A stretch of DNA of 64,000 nt, taken from the NCBI RefSeq assembly GCF_901709675.1, contig NC_051087.1:2250001-2314000 (forward strand). Direction: 5' to 3'. Both the position numbers and the translations under genes were made by a program. Of this stretch, positions 11,031 through 23,145 are shown in pieces (the first letter of the stretch is position 1; each line of letters opens with the position of its first letter). Source of the stretch: Syngnathus acus (Eukaryota; Chordata; Actinopteri; Syngnathiformes; Syngnathidae). The notes under the pieces are model-generated. The model made no database searches, was not told the DNA's origin, and saw only the letters and a list, made by a program, of their open reading frames with translations.

Positions 11031-14000
11031 CAAAGCTTCACGGAAAGTGAAAAGTGCCACACCCGCCCTCACCCCCACTTTCTGATTGGCTGTTTGATCT
11101 GTGATGTCACTCGGACACTCTATTAGGTACACCACCATTTTCAGGTGTTCATAATAACAGGCCACTTCATTAGGGAAAAAACCATGGTCAAAGATTAAAT
11201 GAAAATGAAAAGTGCCACACCCGCCCTCACCCCCACTTTCTGATTGGCTGTTTGATCTGTGATGTCACTTAGACACTCCATTAGGTACACCGCCATTTTC
11301 AAGTGTACCTAATAACAGGCCACTTTATTAGGGAAATACCATGGTCAAAGGTCAGGTGTCAAGCTCTAGTCCTCAGGGCCGCATTCCAACATGTTTTCCA
11401 AGTGACCCTCGTTAAGCGCACCTGCGTGAAAAGTTTTAGCTCCTTTCACGTTCTGCAGGAGCTAAAAGTTTTCAGCAGGTGCACTTAACGAGGGAATCAC
11501 ACGGACACTCCATTAGGTACACTGCCATTTTCAAGTGTACCCATTCACAGGCCACTTTATTAGGGAAATATCATGGTCAAAGGTCACAGGTGTCAAGCTC
11601 TAGTCCTCAGGGCCGCATTCCAACATGTTTTCCAAGTGACCCTCGTTAAGCGCACCTGCGTGAAAACTTTTAGCTCCTTTCACGTTCTGCAGGAGCTATA
11701 AGTTTTCACGCAGGTGCACTTAACGAGGGAATCACAGACACTCCATTAGGTACACCGCCATTTTCAAGTGTACCTAATAACAGGCCACTTTATTAGGGAA
11801 ATACCATGGTCAAAGGTCAGGTGTCAAGCTCTAGTCCTCAGGGCCGCATTCCAACATGTTTTCCAACATTCCCTCGTTAAGTGCACCTGCGTGAAAAGTT
11901 TTTGGTAATTTTCACTTCTACCGGAGCTAAAACTTTTCCCGCAGGTGCACTTAACGAGGGAATCACAGACACTCCATTAGGTACACCGCCATTTTCAAGT
12001 GTACCTAATAGGCCACTTTATTAGGGAAATATCATGGTCAAAGGTCAGGTGTCAAGCTCTAGTCCTCAGGGCCGCATTCCAACATGTTTTCCAAGTGACC
12101 CTCGTTAAGCGCACCTGCGTGAAAAGTTTTAGCTCCTTTCACGTTCTGCAGGAGCTAAAAGTTTTCACGCAGGTGCACTTAACGAGGGAATCACACGGAC
12201 ACTCCATTAGGTACACTGCCATTTTCAAGTGTACCCAATCTCAGGCCACTTTATTAGGGAAATATCATGGTCAAAGGTCACAGGTGTCAAGCTCTAGTCC
12301 TCAGGGCCGCATTCCAACATGTTTTCCAAGTGACCCTCGTTAAGCGCACCTGCGTGAAAAGTTTTAGCTCCTTTCACGTTCTGCAGGAGCTAAAACTTTT
12401 CACGCAGGTGCACTTAACGAGGGAATCCCACAGACACTCCATTAGGTACACTGCCATTTTCAAGTGTACCCAATCACAGGCCACTTTATTAGGGAAATAT
12501 CATGGTCAAAGGTCAGGTGTCAAGCTCTAGTCCTCAGGGCCGCATTCCAACATGTTTTCCAAGTGACCCTCGTTAAGCGCACCTGCGTGAAAAGTTTTAG
12601 CTCCTTTCACGTTCTGCAGGAGCTAAAAGTTTTCACGCAGGTGCACTTAACGAGGGAATCACACGGACACTCCATTAGGTACACTGCCATTTTCAAGTGT
12701 ACCCAATCTCAGGCCACTTTATTAGGGAAATATCATGGTCAAAGGTCACAGGTGTCAAGCTCTAGTCCTCAGGGCCGCATTCCAACATGTTTTCCAAGTG
12801 ACCCTCGTTAAGCGCACCTGCGTGAAAAGTTTTAGCTCCTTTCACGTTCTGCAGGAGCTAAAACTTTTCACGCAGGTGCACTTAACGAGGGAATCCCACA
12901 GACACTCCATTAGGTACACTGCCATTTTCAAGTGTACCCAATCACAGGCCACTTTATTAGGGAAATATCATGGTCAAAGGTCAGGTGTCAAGCTCTAGTC
13001 CTCAGGGCCGCATTCCAACATGTTTTCCAAGTGACCCTCGTTAAGCGCACCTGCGTGAAAGGTTTTAGCTCCTTTCACGTTCTGCAGGAGCTAAAAGTTT
13101 TCACGCAGGTGCACTTAACGAGGGAATCACACGGACACTCCATTAGGTACACTGCCATTTTCAAGTGTACCCAATCTCAGGCCACTTTATTAGGGAAATA
13201 TCATGGTCAAAGGTCACAGGTGTCAAGCTCTAGTCCTCAGGGCCGCATTCCAACATGTTTTCCAAGTGACCCTCGTTAAGCGCACCTGCGTGAAAAGTTT
13301 TAGCTCCTTTCACGTTCTGCAGGAGCTAAAACTTTTCACGCAGGTGCACTTAACGAGGGAATCCCACAGACACTCCATTAGGTACACTGCCATTTTCAAG
13401 TGTACCCAATCACAGGCCACTTTATTAGGGAAATATCATGGTCAAAGGTCAGGTGTCAAGCTCTAGTCCTCAGGGCCGCATTCCAACATGTTTTCCAAGT
13501 GACCCTCGTTAAGCGCACCTGCGTGAAAAGTTTTAGCTCCTTTCACGTTCTGCAGGAGCTAAAAGTTTTCACGCAGGTGCACTTAACGAGGGAATCACAC
13601 GGACACTCCATTAGGTACACTGCCATTTTCAAGTGTACCCAATCTCAGGCCACTTTATTAGGGAAATATCATGGTCAAAGGTCACAGGTGTCAAGCTCTA
13701 GTCCTCAGGGCCGCATTCCAACATGTTTTCCAAGTGACCCTCGTTAAGCGCACCTGCGTGAAAAGTTTTAGCTCCTTTCACGTTCTGCAGGAGCTAAAAC
13801 TTTTCACGCAGGTGCACTTAACGAGGGAATCCCACAGACACTCCATTAGGTACACTGCCATTTTCAAGTGTACCCAATCACAGGCCACTTTATTAGGGAA
13901 ATATCATGGTCAAAGGTCAGGTGTCAAGCTCTAGTCCTCAGGGCCGCATTCCAACATGTTTTCCAAGTGACCCTCGTTAAGCGCACCTGCGTGAAAAGTT

Positions 14001-15862
14001 TTAGCTCCTTTCACGTTCTGCAGGAGCTAAAAGTTTTCACGCAGGTGCACTTAACGAGGGAATCACACGGACACTCCATTAGGTACACTGCCATTTTCAA
14101 GTGTACCCAATCTCAGGCCACTTTATTAGGGAAATATCATGGTCAAAGGTCACAGGTGTCAAGCTCTAGTCCTCAGGGCCGCATTCCAACATGTTTTCCA
14201 AGTGACCCTCGTTAAGCGCACCTGCGTGAAAAGTTTTAGCTCCTTTCACGTTCTGCAGGAGCTAAAAGTTTTCACGCAGGTGCACTTAACGAGGGAATCC
14301 CACAGACACTCCATTAGGTACACTGCCATTTTCAAGTGTACCCAATCACAGGCCACTTTATTAGGGAAATATCATGGTCAAAGGTCAGGTGTCAAGCTCT
14401 AGTCCTCAGGGCCGCATTCCAACATGTTTTCCAAGTGACCCTCGTTAAGCGCACCTGCGTGAAAGGTTTTAGCTCCTTTCACGTTCTGCAGGAGCTAAAA
14501 GTTTTCACGCAGGTGCACTTAACGAGGGAATCACACGGACACTCCATTAGGTACACTGCCATTTTCAAGTGTACCCAATCTCAGGCCACTTTATTAGGGA
14601 AATATCATGGTCAAAGGTCACAGGTGTCAAGCTCTAGTCCTCAGGGCCGCATTCCAACATGTTTTCCAAGTGACCCTCGTTAAGCGCACCTGCGTGAAAA
14701 GTTTTAGCTCCTTTCACGTTCTGCAGGAGCTAAAACTTTTCACGCAGGTGCACTTAACGAGGGAATCCCACAGACACTCCATTAGGTACACTGCCATTTT
14801 CAAGTGTACCCAATCACAGGCCACTTTATTAGGGAAATATCATGGTCAAAGGTCAGGTGTCAAGCTCTAGTCCTCAGGGCCGCATTCCAACATGTTTTCC
14901 AAGTGACCCTCGTTAAGCGCACCTGCGTGAAAAGTTTTAGCTCCTTTCACGTTCTGCAGGAGCTAAAAGTTTTCACGCAGGTGCACTTAACGAGGGAATC
15001 ACACGGACACTCCATTAGGTACACTGCCATTTTCAAGTGTACCCAATCTCAGGCCACTTTATTAGGGAAATATCATGGTCAAAGGTCACAGGTGTCAAGC
15101 TCTAGTCCTCAGGGCCGCATTCCAACATGTTTTCCAAGTGACCCTCGTTAAGCGCACCTGCGTGAAAAGTTTTAGCTCCTTTCACGTTCTGCAGGAGCTA
15201 AAACTTTTCACGCAGGTGCACTTAACGAGGGAATCCCACAGACACTCCATTAGGTACACTGCCATTTTCAAGTGTACCCAATCACAGGCCACTTTATTAG
15301 GGAAATATCATGGTCAAAGGTCAGGTGTCAAGCTCTAGTCCTCAGGGCCGCATTCCAACATGTTTTCCAACATTCCCTCGTTAAGTGCACCTGCGTGAAA
15401 ACTTTTAGCTCCTTTCACGTTCTGCAGGAGCTTAAACTTTTCACGCAGGTGCACTTAACGAGGGAATCACATGGACACTCCATTAGGTACACTGCCATTT
15501 TCAAGTGTACCTCATAACAGGCCACTTTATTAGGGAAATATCATGGTCAAAGGTCACAGGTGTCAAGCTCTCGTCCTCGGGGCCACATTCCAACATGTTT
15601 TCCAAGATTCCCTCACCCCCACTTTCTGATTGGCTGGTTGATCTGTGACGTCACTTGGACACTCCATTAGGTACACCGCCATTTTCAAGTGTACCTAATC
15701 ACAGGCCACTTTATTAGGGAAATATAATGGTCGAAGTTGAACTGAAAGTGAAAAGTGCCACACCCGCCCTCACCCCCACCTCCTGATTGGCTGGTTGATC
15801 TGTGACGTCACACGGACGCTCCATTAGGTACACCACCATTTTCAGGTGTACCTAATAACTTT
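11031..15862. repeat. Hairpin-bearing satellite with 468-bp higher-order repeat
   Basis: Tandem array of about 4.8 kb. Common motifs recur in each unit: CATTAGGTACACTGCCATTT, CAGGCCACTTTATTAGGGAA and TCATGGTCAAAGGTCA. From about 12264 the spacing alternates 233 and 235 bp, so the true period is 468 bp and the copies are almost identical. Alternating units are told apart by GGTCACAGG versus GGTCAGG and by AATCACACGG versus AATCCCACAG. Eighteen units carry a central inverted repeat. Monomers at both ends (about 11045-11330 and 15605-15862) lack it and instead carry CCCACTTTCTGATTGGCTG. The repeated 87- and 115-codon open frames here are by-products of the repeat. Confidence 0.95.
12799..12891. 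repeat. Representative ~90-nt hairpin inside the satellite unit
   Basis: Arm 1 begins CCCTCGTTAAGCGCACCTGC and runs to TTTTAGCTCC; arm 2 runs from GGAGCTAAAA to GCACTTAACGAGGG. The loop is about 13 nt around TTTCACGTTCTGC. In this unit the arms are almost perfectly complementary. In alternate units the second arm reads AAAAGTTTTC instead of AAAACTTTTC, which weakens the stem. Confidence 0.9.
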
Positions 15863-16430
15863 AGGCATTTTTTGTACATGTCAAGAATGTGTATTTGCTC
15901 TTTATTTTGGGGGACACCAACACATATTACACAACGTAAAACACATATACATATTGTCATACAAAGCAGTTACCCAAATGTCAGATTTCTGTTTTCATGC
16001 ACAAAAAAATAAAAACAAGGAATAAAAACCAGACAAGTTTTAACAGGTTTTAATGTTTATTAAAATAATAATAATAAAAGTAAATTTCAAACCAGCAATC
16101 TAATGTGAAACTGCAGTTGATATATTGGATAACAATATTTAGGCGTATATATGCATCCACGTTATTTTAAGTGTCATAAAATAAAGATTACCCAAAGAGA
16201 AGCATAATCTCCCCGTTTTTGCATAACGGCACATCCCTTCATGCAATAGTTAGCCGTTAGCTTGGAGAAAACGTGCATAAAAGAAGTGGTGTGAGTGCAC
16301 TGTTCTTTCTTTCCTTGGCAAATCGTCAATCGACATTCTGGCTTACATAGTTCACGCCAGGAGGGAGACGCAACACGTTCACTGACTGATCCGTTGATGC
16401 ACGGGGGGAAGGAAGGCAGTTCATCCATTA
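15863..16430. other. Spacer, nothing recognised
   Basis: AT-rich sequence after the satellite with short A and ATA runs. An 84-codon minus-strand frame (16174-16428) has no recognisable features. Confidence 0.5.
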
Positions 16431-16728
16431 ACTCGTTTCCTCACTGATCCGTTCTCGCGATGAACTGGAAATGCAAATCCCTCACTCACTGACTCGTTCA
16501 CTCACAGATCCGTTCAGTTGATGGTGAACGGGAAGTGATGTCATTTTCTTCTTCGTTTTGTTTTACGGCGAGGTGGCACCAGCTTCCATGCGTATTACCG
16601 ACACCTACTGGTTGAAGTCATATGACCTGGAAAAAGAACGAATCACTTTAGGAAGGTATTTGTTCACTCTCGTTCACTGAAAACATTTGTTCTTTTGAAC
16701 GAATCGTTCACTCATGAGCCAACACTAG
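16431..16728. mobile_element. hAT-like non-autonomous repeat (tentative)
   Basis: Repeated CTGATCCGTTC and GAACGAATC words fill the stretch. It ends TGAGCCAACACTAG, the reverse complement of a CTAGTGTTGGCTCA terminus typical of hAT-type elements in fish. I could not place the opposite terminal repeat or an 8-bp target duplication. Confidence 0.35.
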
Positions 16729-18584
16729 CACGTTCCTGGCCAGCCAAAGGTCAGCACTGCCTAATGAAAACAGATGAAGCAGAGATAAAGTGTTTGGCGA
16801 CATTAAGGGAGTCATTCATCAGCGTTAGCCCCTGCGGCTATGGAACACCTTGGACAGGAGCGCTTGCTTCCTTTGCAGCGGGTTCATTCACATTAGCTTT
16901 CCCGCTAGGCGAATGTTTCCTTGGGCGCTATGCTGTCCCAACATATTCTAAAAACATGCGTGTTAGCTACACGGAGGACGACTCTTGAGACAGCTCCACG
17001 TTTTTTTTTTTGAATGGAATACTAATAAGGCCATTTGCACCCAACGACTCGGACTCAGAAATGTTGCCATTCGTGGTTTTGGTGCAATTTTATTTGGAGG
17101 TGTCAAAATTAATCGATTAATCGACAATAAATCAATAAAGATTTTTGTATTAGTTTATCTGTAAGACATTACACAAATAAAGAAAATGAAGGGCTATATA
17201 ATTAATTTTAGAAAAAAAAATTTGTTTACATTTTTATTATTTTGTATAGGAAATGTATTTATGGATGGATGGAATTTTTTTTTTTTTTTTTGGTTAGCTA
17301 TAACTCAATATCCTGTCCGTCAGAGGTGGCGACTAATTGAGAAATTTCTCCGCTAAATTTTCTCATCTCAGGTCTGCACAAAGGAGCCTTTTCGACAGCA
17401 TCTCGGCCGGCGTGGATCGATTGCGCGTTAGATTTTTTTGTTAGCAGGTGCGTGGCTTTATTACGGTTATGTGCCGTCACGGGGGAGTCTGAGAGAGACA
17501 GGAGCTCCCGCTTGTTTGCCAAAAGTGTAATCCCACTGTGACCCGTCGCGACCCAGCCGACTGAGGAAAGCTGCTTAGACACGAGCTCGCGTCGGCGGGA
17601 GCTCCCAGCAAACCCTCTCTCGCCGTTTTTTTTTTTTTTTGTTGTTGCTCCACTGCGCGCTCACTTCCACGTGTCTATCTCCTCTTTTTTTTCTCCCATC
17701 ACTGCTTTCACACAGAGACTCTGCAAAATTGCCGAGCTGGAGCCGTAAGATTCCACATTTCCTTGTGGAGCCTGTGTGATATTGCTGCATCTATCTGGAG
17801 TATCTGTTGAGACATACGTATAAAACAACAAAAATGAGAATTGCTGTCCACACAACGGAAGGGGAGCTACTGCCTATACTACCTAGGTGGAAAATTACCA
17901 GGTCGACTTAATAACTGTATATTAATATAACTGTATATAATAATTGTAGTGAATACAAAATGGCAGTCTCGTTGACGAATAAATATACAAATGAATAGTA
18001 ACAATTAGCTTTATACACAACAGCATGAGCGTTAAAGGCTCCTTCTAGCGGTTGATCATGGAATTACACCTTAAATAAACGTGGCAGAAGGAAATAGTTT
18101 TAAACTGTAAAAAGCAACAACAAACCAACTACCTGGGGCGGAGGCTTGAGACGGGAACATTTTACAGCCAGCGTCTTGTCACTTTTATTCGTTTCCAAAG
18201 GAATAGATGACTTGAGACGAAAGCGTTATGACTTAGAGGCGTGCTCACGAAACAATTTCAAGTCATATCTCAAGTCACCACTGTAACTTTTTTATTGGTG
18301 ACAAGATGGAGGCATTTTTGTTCAGATGAATGAGTCACCGGGTGACTTTTTCTCCCCTTGAAGACAATTTCTTTGATTGGGTTTGGTGAACCTCCACTTT
18401 TTATGAACTACGATAATTAAAAAAACTTCATAAAAAAAAAGTTCATAGATGGCGCACCTCTGGGATATCCACCAATGACAGACAATACAAATACCTTTCT
18501 AGTACCTATAGTACACTATTTATGGCTTGATGGGAAAAATGTAGGCATCTATTTGAGGGAGGATTTAATTTCTTCAAGTAGATG
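16729..18584. other. Spacer, no gene seen
   Basis: Mixed unique sequence with T homopolymers near 17277, 17627 and 17686. Short open frames (such as 16695-16988 and 17298-17582) match nothing I know. Confidence 0.5.
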
Positions 18585-21430
18585 ACACGCAGGAAAATCC
18601 CCAAGACGACTGGGCCCAGCCCAAGAACTTCCAGGAGAGATTAAGGGAAGACTACGAGGTCAAGACCAAACTAATCAAGCTTCTCATTTTCCCGCGCTGA
18701 CTAATGAAGTAGAATGCCGACTCCCCCGGCTGACCTGCCCCTCCCTCCCGCACCCACCGCGACTACTCACAACCCAAGGCGGCCAATCACAAAGCAAACG
18801 GAATTACTTATCAACGTGCCCCCTAAATCTTCCAAGAAAACTCCAGAAGAGACGAGTTTTACGGCGGCTACGCGGCACTGCTGCGCCTGATGAGCCTTCT
18901 AATGATTTCATTAACGTTAAGTGAATCAGCCATCTTCCATCAATTAAAGCAAAAGCCGCACAGCCATCCATCTTCCAATCAGGAATCCCTTCATCCGTCC
19001 TCATTTGAAGAAGAGGCTCGCTCACGCAAATTAAACGCCGTCCATCCGTGGCTTTTTTGGACAACTAGTTGGTTAAGTGAAAATCAGCTACAAGATCTGC
19101 GTCGCTGTGTGATTCCCAGCCCCGAGTTGTTAAAACGACAGCGTCGTACTTAAGATATCATCCTACAGCTCCAGGAGAGGAGTTCACACGGCCAACAGAC
19201 GACACCTGTGCTTCCCCACAGTCGTGCCAGCCAAGGCCAACGTCTGGCCGACAGTTGGCGGGGCCAGCGGCGCGCCTGCTTTCGGAGCGTCTGGCGCAGA
19301 CAACTCGCCCATCTGCCCGTTGCCGTTCGCCGCTGCCCCGGCTTGTCCGGCGAGGACAGAAATGTGCGGCGCCGCCCTGGCAGAGCGCCTCCGAAATGTC
19401 GCTCGGCTGTGACAAAACCCACGCTGGCCCCGGCGCCCTTCTCGCGGCGCTGCTGGCAGCTGCCCGGGATCAAACAGAGAGCCGGGCACGCGAGCAACCT
19501 GCGTTGGACTACCGAGGCGATACATCTTGTTCTGGCCTAAAAGGACGACTGGACAACATAGCGAGCAATTAGCTTGACAGATGCCTTAGCATAGCCCTCA
19601 CTTTTTTTCAAACTGATGATTAATCAAATATTTTTTTGTTGAGTCTCTCAGTGAGGTCTGGTCAGAAATGGTTCTTGAACCCTATCTGATTTTTCCGGGG
19701 ATTGCTGCTGTAGGCCATCCGAGCGCAAACTTAAACCCTCCTGTTATGCTGAGGGTCAAATTTAGCAAAGTGTAACAGTTGCAAGCACGGCAGAGGTGGT
19801 TGAGATGATTGAAATCAATTCAACTTTGCATCTCGCCGTGTTTAAAAAGAGGTCAAAGCAAATTGACTCGGAGGACAAACACATATTTCCTGTGTGATAT
19901 ATTTCCTGTCAGCGCAGCAAGCTGCGCGAGGTTATTAGCAAGTCGACCGCTAATCGATAGCCGGCACCTTCACCGAGACAACCGCGCTGTTATGATAGCG
20001 CACAATTTTTGTCGCGGAGAAAATGTAAACCAGATCAACATTTGGCTGATGAACAATGTTGCCTGATGGAAACGTGGCTTTGGACTCCATCTGAGGTTGG
20101 GAGGGGGCTGACAGGCAGAGCCACACATTAGCTGGAGAGTGTATGGCTCAGTGTTACCTGTCATAACAGGCACCAGTGTAAGCAGGCCACTGGGCAGCCA
20201 GAAATAATAGAGACTGGCAAGAGGGCAACGAGGGGTCACGCACATCAGCGGAAGAGGAGGTGGGGATGGCGAAGGAGGAAGGGGGGAGGGGGCTCCAAGG
20301 GACTCATGACGGGAAGAGAGCAAGGCTTGCCAAGACTTAGTAGCAGAAACAAAGCTCCCAGACGTTTGCTCAAGCTTTGACCTTGGCGGGATGACTGATT
20401 ATAAGTCCCCCTTTTCTGGCAAGGATTCAGTTTTGATGGCACTTTAGCAGTGACAAAAAGGAAAATGTTTCACAATTTGGTGCGGCGGATCGGTCGGATA
20501 CACCAGGTTCAGATTTGGGAGCAATCGGACGAAATCTCAAAGACAAGTTAGCTTTTGAAGGACTCTTGGAATCGGACAAAAATCAACCGAAATGGTGGTT
20601 TCCTCTGTCAAAAATCTCCAAATTTAAAATGTTTGTTCTTTTTCCGCTGATCTACTCATGCTAAACATGTCTACCAAATTTCACGTTGCCAGGAGTAACT
20701 GGCTTCGAGGGTTGACTTTCCAAAAGAGGTGAAATAAAGTGCAATGTTCACCAAACGTTTGCTTCGCCGCCCGGGTTATCGGCGGAACGGGGGTCTTGGC
20801 CGCCAATTAAAGCTGCGGATTAAGACGTGATTGCCTTTCGTGTCCTGCGGAGGCGCTGCCCCCGCTACCACGAGCGCCGTTGTTAAAATGACTGCTGCCA
20901 GGCCGCCACCAGCGACGCCGCAGGGTGTTCAAAAGTAATGGCGACACACATCATCAAGCTTAATGTCTTGTAACCAAGATTTTATAATAACTATTGTGAC
21001 AGACTTGCCAGTGGCACAAAAGGGAAGTATTGGGATGGCGCCCAAGCCGAGCAGACTTTCGTGGCGCCCGAGCAGCTGGATTTCATTAATTGAGCGCTGG
21101 CAGCGTTGGCGGCAGGGGTGAGCCACCGCCGTCCACCTCGATATCATCTCGTAACCATAACTACAAATAATTATACACTCAAATCCATTACCGGGGGTCA
21201 GGCAAGCTCCCCAATCAGTTCTCAAGTCCAATTACCGGCGTCGAGGCTCGGTACGCGCCTTCTTGCCGAAGGGACAGCCCCGCTAAATTACGCGCAACAA
21301 ACAGCAGTACGACTGCTGGCTCCCTGCAGCGTCGTCATCGCAACAGAATTAGCGAATGCACGCGGCATCCTGATGCCCGGTCCGTCAGCAGAACTTGTCA
21401 TTTCAAAAGGCTTTACACATTAGATTTTAA
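18585..21430. promoter_or_regulatory. Candidate non-coding regulatory block between znf827 and mmaa
   Basis: High-complexity, comparatively GC-rich sequence with many TAAT/ATTA homeodomain-type cores, for example near 19920-19990, 20800-20830 and 21080-21240. There are no microsatellites and no credible coding frames. The overlapping frames at 19150-19540 on both strands result from GC richness. Regulatory nature is an inference from texture only. Confidence 0.3.
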
Positions 21431-21474
21431 AGTTCTGGTCTCCTTTTTACACTTTCGCATCCAGAATGCATGTA

Positions 21475-21774
21475 CCGGCTCAGTGGCCTAGTGGTAGAGT
21501 CCGCCCTGAGACTGGAAGGTCGTGGGTTCAAACCCTGTAGGTCAAGACTATAAAAATGGGAGCCATTTCCTCCCTGCTTGGCACTCAGTGGAAGGGGTGG
21601 AAATAGGGCGTTAGGTCACCAAATGATTCCCGGGCGCGACACGGCTGCTGCTCACTGCTCCCCTCTCCCTCAGGGGATGGATCAAAATCACACGGGGATG
21701 GGTTGAATGCAGAGGACAAATTTCCCCACACCCAGATGTGTGCGTGACGATCATTGGGACTTTAACTTTTAACA
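21475..21774 (+). mobile_element. tRNA-derived SINE, near full length
   Basis: The head has an A-box-like TGGCCTAGTGGTAGAGT and a B-box GGTTCAAACC. The body continues through GGGAGCCATTTCCTCCC, CTGCTCCCCTCTCCCTCAGG and GCAGAGGACAAATTTC to a tail of GGGACTTTAACTTTTAAC. This matches my memory of AFC/ROn1-type SINEs of spiny-rayed fish; the exact family is unverified. Confidence 0.8.
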
Positions 21775-22566
21775 GGCAGGTTCACAGCTGCACAAGTGGC
21801 TTAAAAAAAAAAAAGGTGCCTTTGTGCCACGGTAATGGCAGAGATGAGTCGCCGGGTCTAATGACTCCATCTGCATTCAGCAGGCATCCTGGTCAACGCG
21901 CGCCGGCGTCAACCCACAGGAGTCCGTTCAAGACGTTGGGGGGTGGTTGTGAATTTCCAGACAAGGTAAGCGCTTGTAGAAAGACAAGGATAAAGCATAA
22001 GAGTGATTGATTATATGTTTTCACCTCTGACTGACCCAAATAGAAGGATTGCTGGAAGATGGGCGTCATGGAGGCTCCAGGACGTGGGATCCATTTAGGC
22101 GAGAGTGGAACTAGGGCGACCTCTAGTGGCAAAAAGATAGGAGAGTGAAATGCCATACATCAGTAGATGCAGTGTGTTGTTGGCCAGTTGGGATGTGTAC
22201 TTAAATTTGAAGGAGGTGGGCTTTTTAAAATTCTGCATAAAATACAGCCCATAAAAAAATCACTAACCAAACAGGAGGGCCATCAGTACAAAAGAATGTG
22301 CACCCGCAAAAGTTGTAGTTCCCAACCGGTTTAACTTAAGACTTTGAGAGGGGAGGGGTGGGGGGTTGTAAGGACGAGGCTAGGGAAACTAACTTTTTCT
22401 GTCAATTAAGGCCATACAAAAACACCACCAGCAGGTACTAGTTAGCCCCAAGGACAACATGAGTAGCCCACGGTTGTGTTCTAAAATTAGCTCACTGGTG
22501 ATGGCACACAGCGACTTCATGAGAAGAATAAAAGTAAAATAGCTTGTGTTCGATAGACACTGCAAT
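21775..22566. other. Spacer between SINE and mmaa 3' end
   Basis: Unique sequence with a short A run; no gene is recognised. Confidence 0.5.
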
Positions 22567-22572
22567 TTTATT
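22567..22572 (-). terminator. mmaa polyadenylation signal candidate
   Basis: AATAAA on the minus strand (TTTATT on plus), 283 nt beyond the mmaa stop codon. It is the first canonical hexamer I see downstream. Confidence 0.5.
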
Positions 22573-22854
22573 ACGGTGATAGCGCAAGACTTTTGCTCAC
22601 AGTTATCATACCATCAAAATGGAATATTGACCCATGCCTAGTAGTGTATTTTGTCGCTCAAATCCTTGTTGGAGAGCAAGTTGTCTATTTAAGATGAGCC
22701 CTAAAGAAGTTTAGGTTCATCCCAAAAGTGATTCGTGTCGTAAGATTGTCCAAGTTTCAGTCTACAAATACGCACGTCCTCCATTTGGATAGGCTGTCAA
22801 GTCTTGAAAGCATCCATTGCACAAGCGCCCTCTACTGGACGAAGCCCTCACTGA

Positions 22855-23145
22855 CTACGGGGACGATGACAGAAAGGCCTTGAGGAGCAGGTCCGAGGCC
22901 AGGCCGGGCGAGATGTCCCCCCGGCTGACAGTCTCCTCCAGGTGAGGCAGGGCCTCCCGGACAGCGGGGTGATGTTTGAAGTGGGCCAGGACATTCTCCT
23001 GGATCAAGGTCCACATCCACACCTTTTGCTGGGCCCGTCGGTGGGCCTGCAACTCGCCGCTGGCCAACATGGCCTGCCGGTACGACTCCATTATGGCCCA
23101 GACCTCCGAGATCCCCTCAATGCTGTGCGAGGACGCGCGGACCAC
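22855..23145 (-). CDS. mmaa: mmaa terminal exon
   Basis: Encodes [16 protein letters not shown] through [11 protein letters not shown] and TAG (22857-22855). This is the dimerisation arm region of MMAA. Confidence 0.95.
   Translation of the reverse strand: MVRASSHSIEGISEVWAIMESYRQAMLASGELQAHRRAQQKVWMWTLIQENVLAHFKHHPAVREALPHLEETVSRGDISPGLASDLLLKAFLSSSP

Noticed and set aside
11303-15517. Series of repeated 87- and 115-codon open frames
   Set aside because: They repeat with the 468-bp satellite, begin in the TATTAGG core and include the hairpin arms; there is no coding signature beyond the repeat, so they are not a protein family array.
11031-15862. CRISPR-like array
   Set aside because: Units are 233/235 bp, there are no unique spacers between short repeats, and the locus is vertebrate; it is a satellite.
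19150-19572. Several overlapping 85-115-codon frames on both strands
   Set aside because: Simultaneous openness in several frames reflects GC content; better treated as a non-coding patch.
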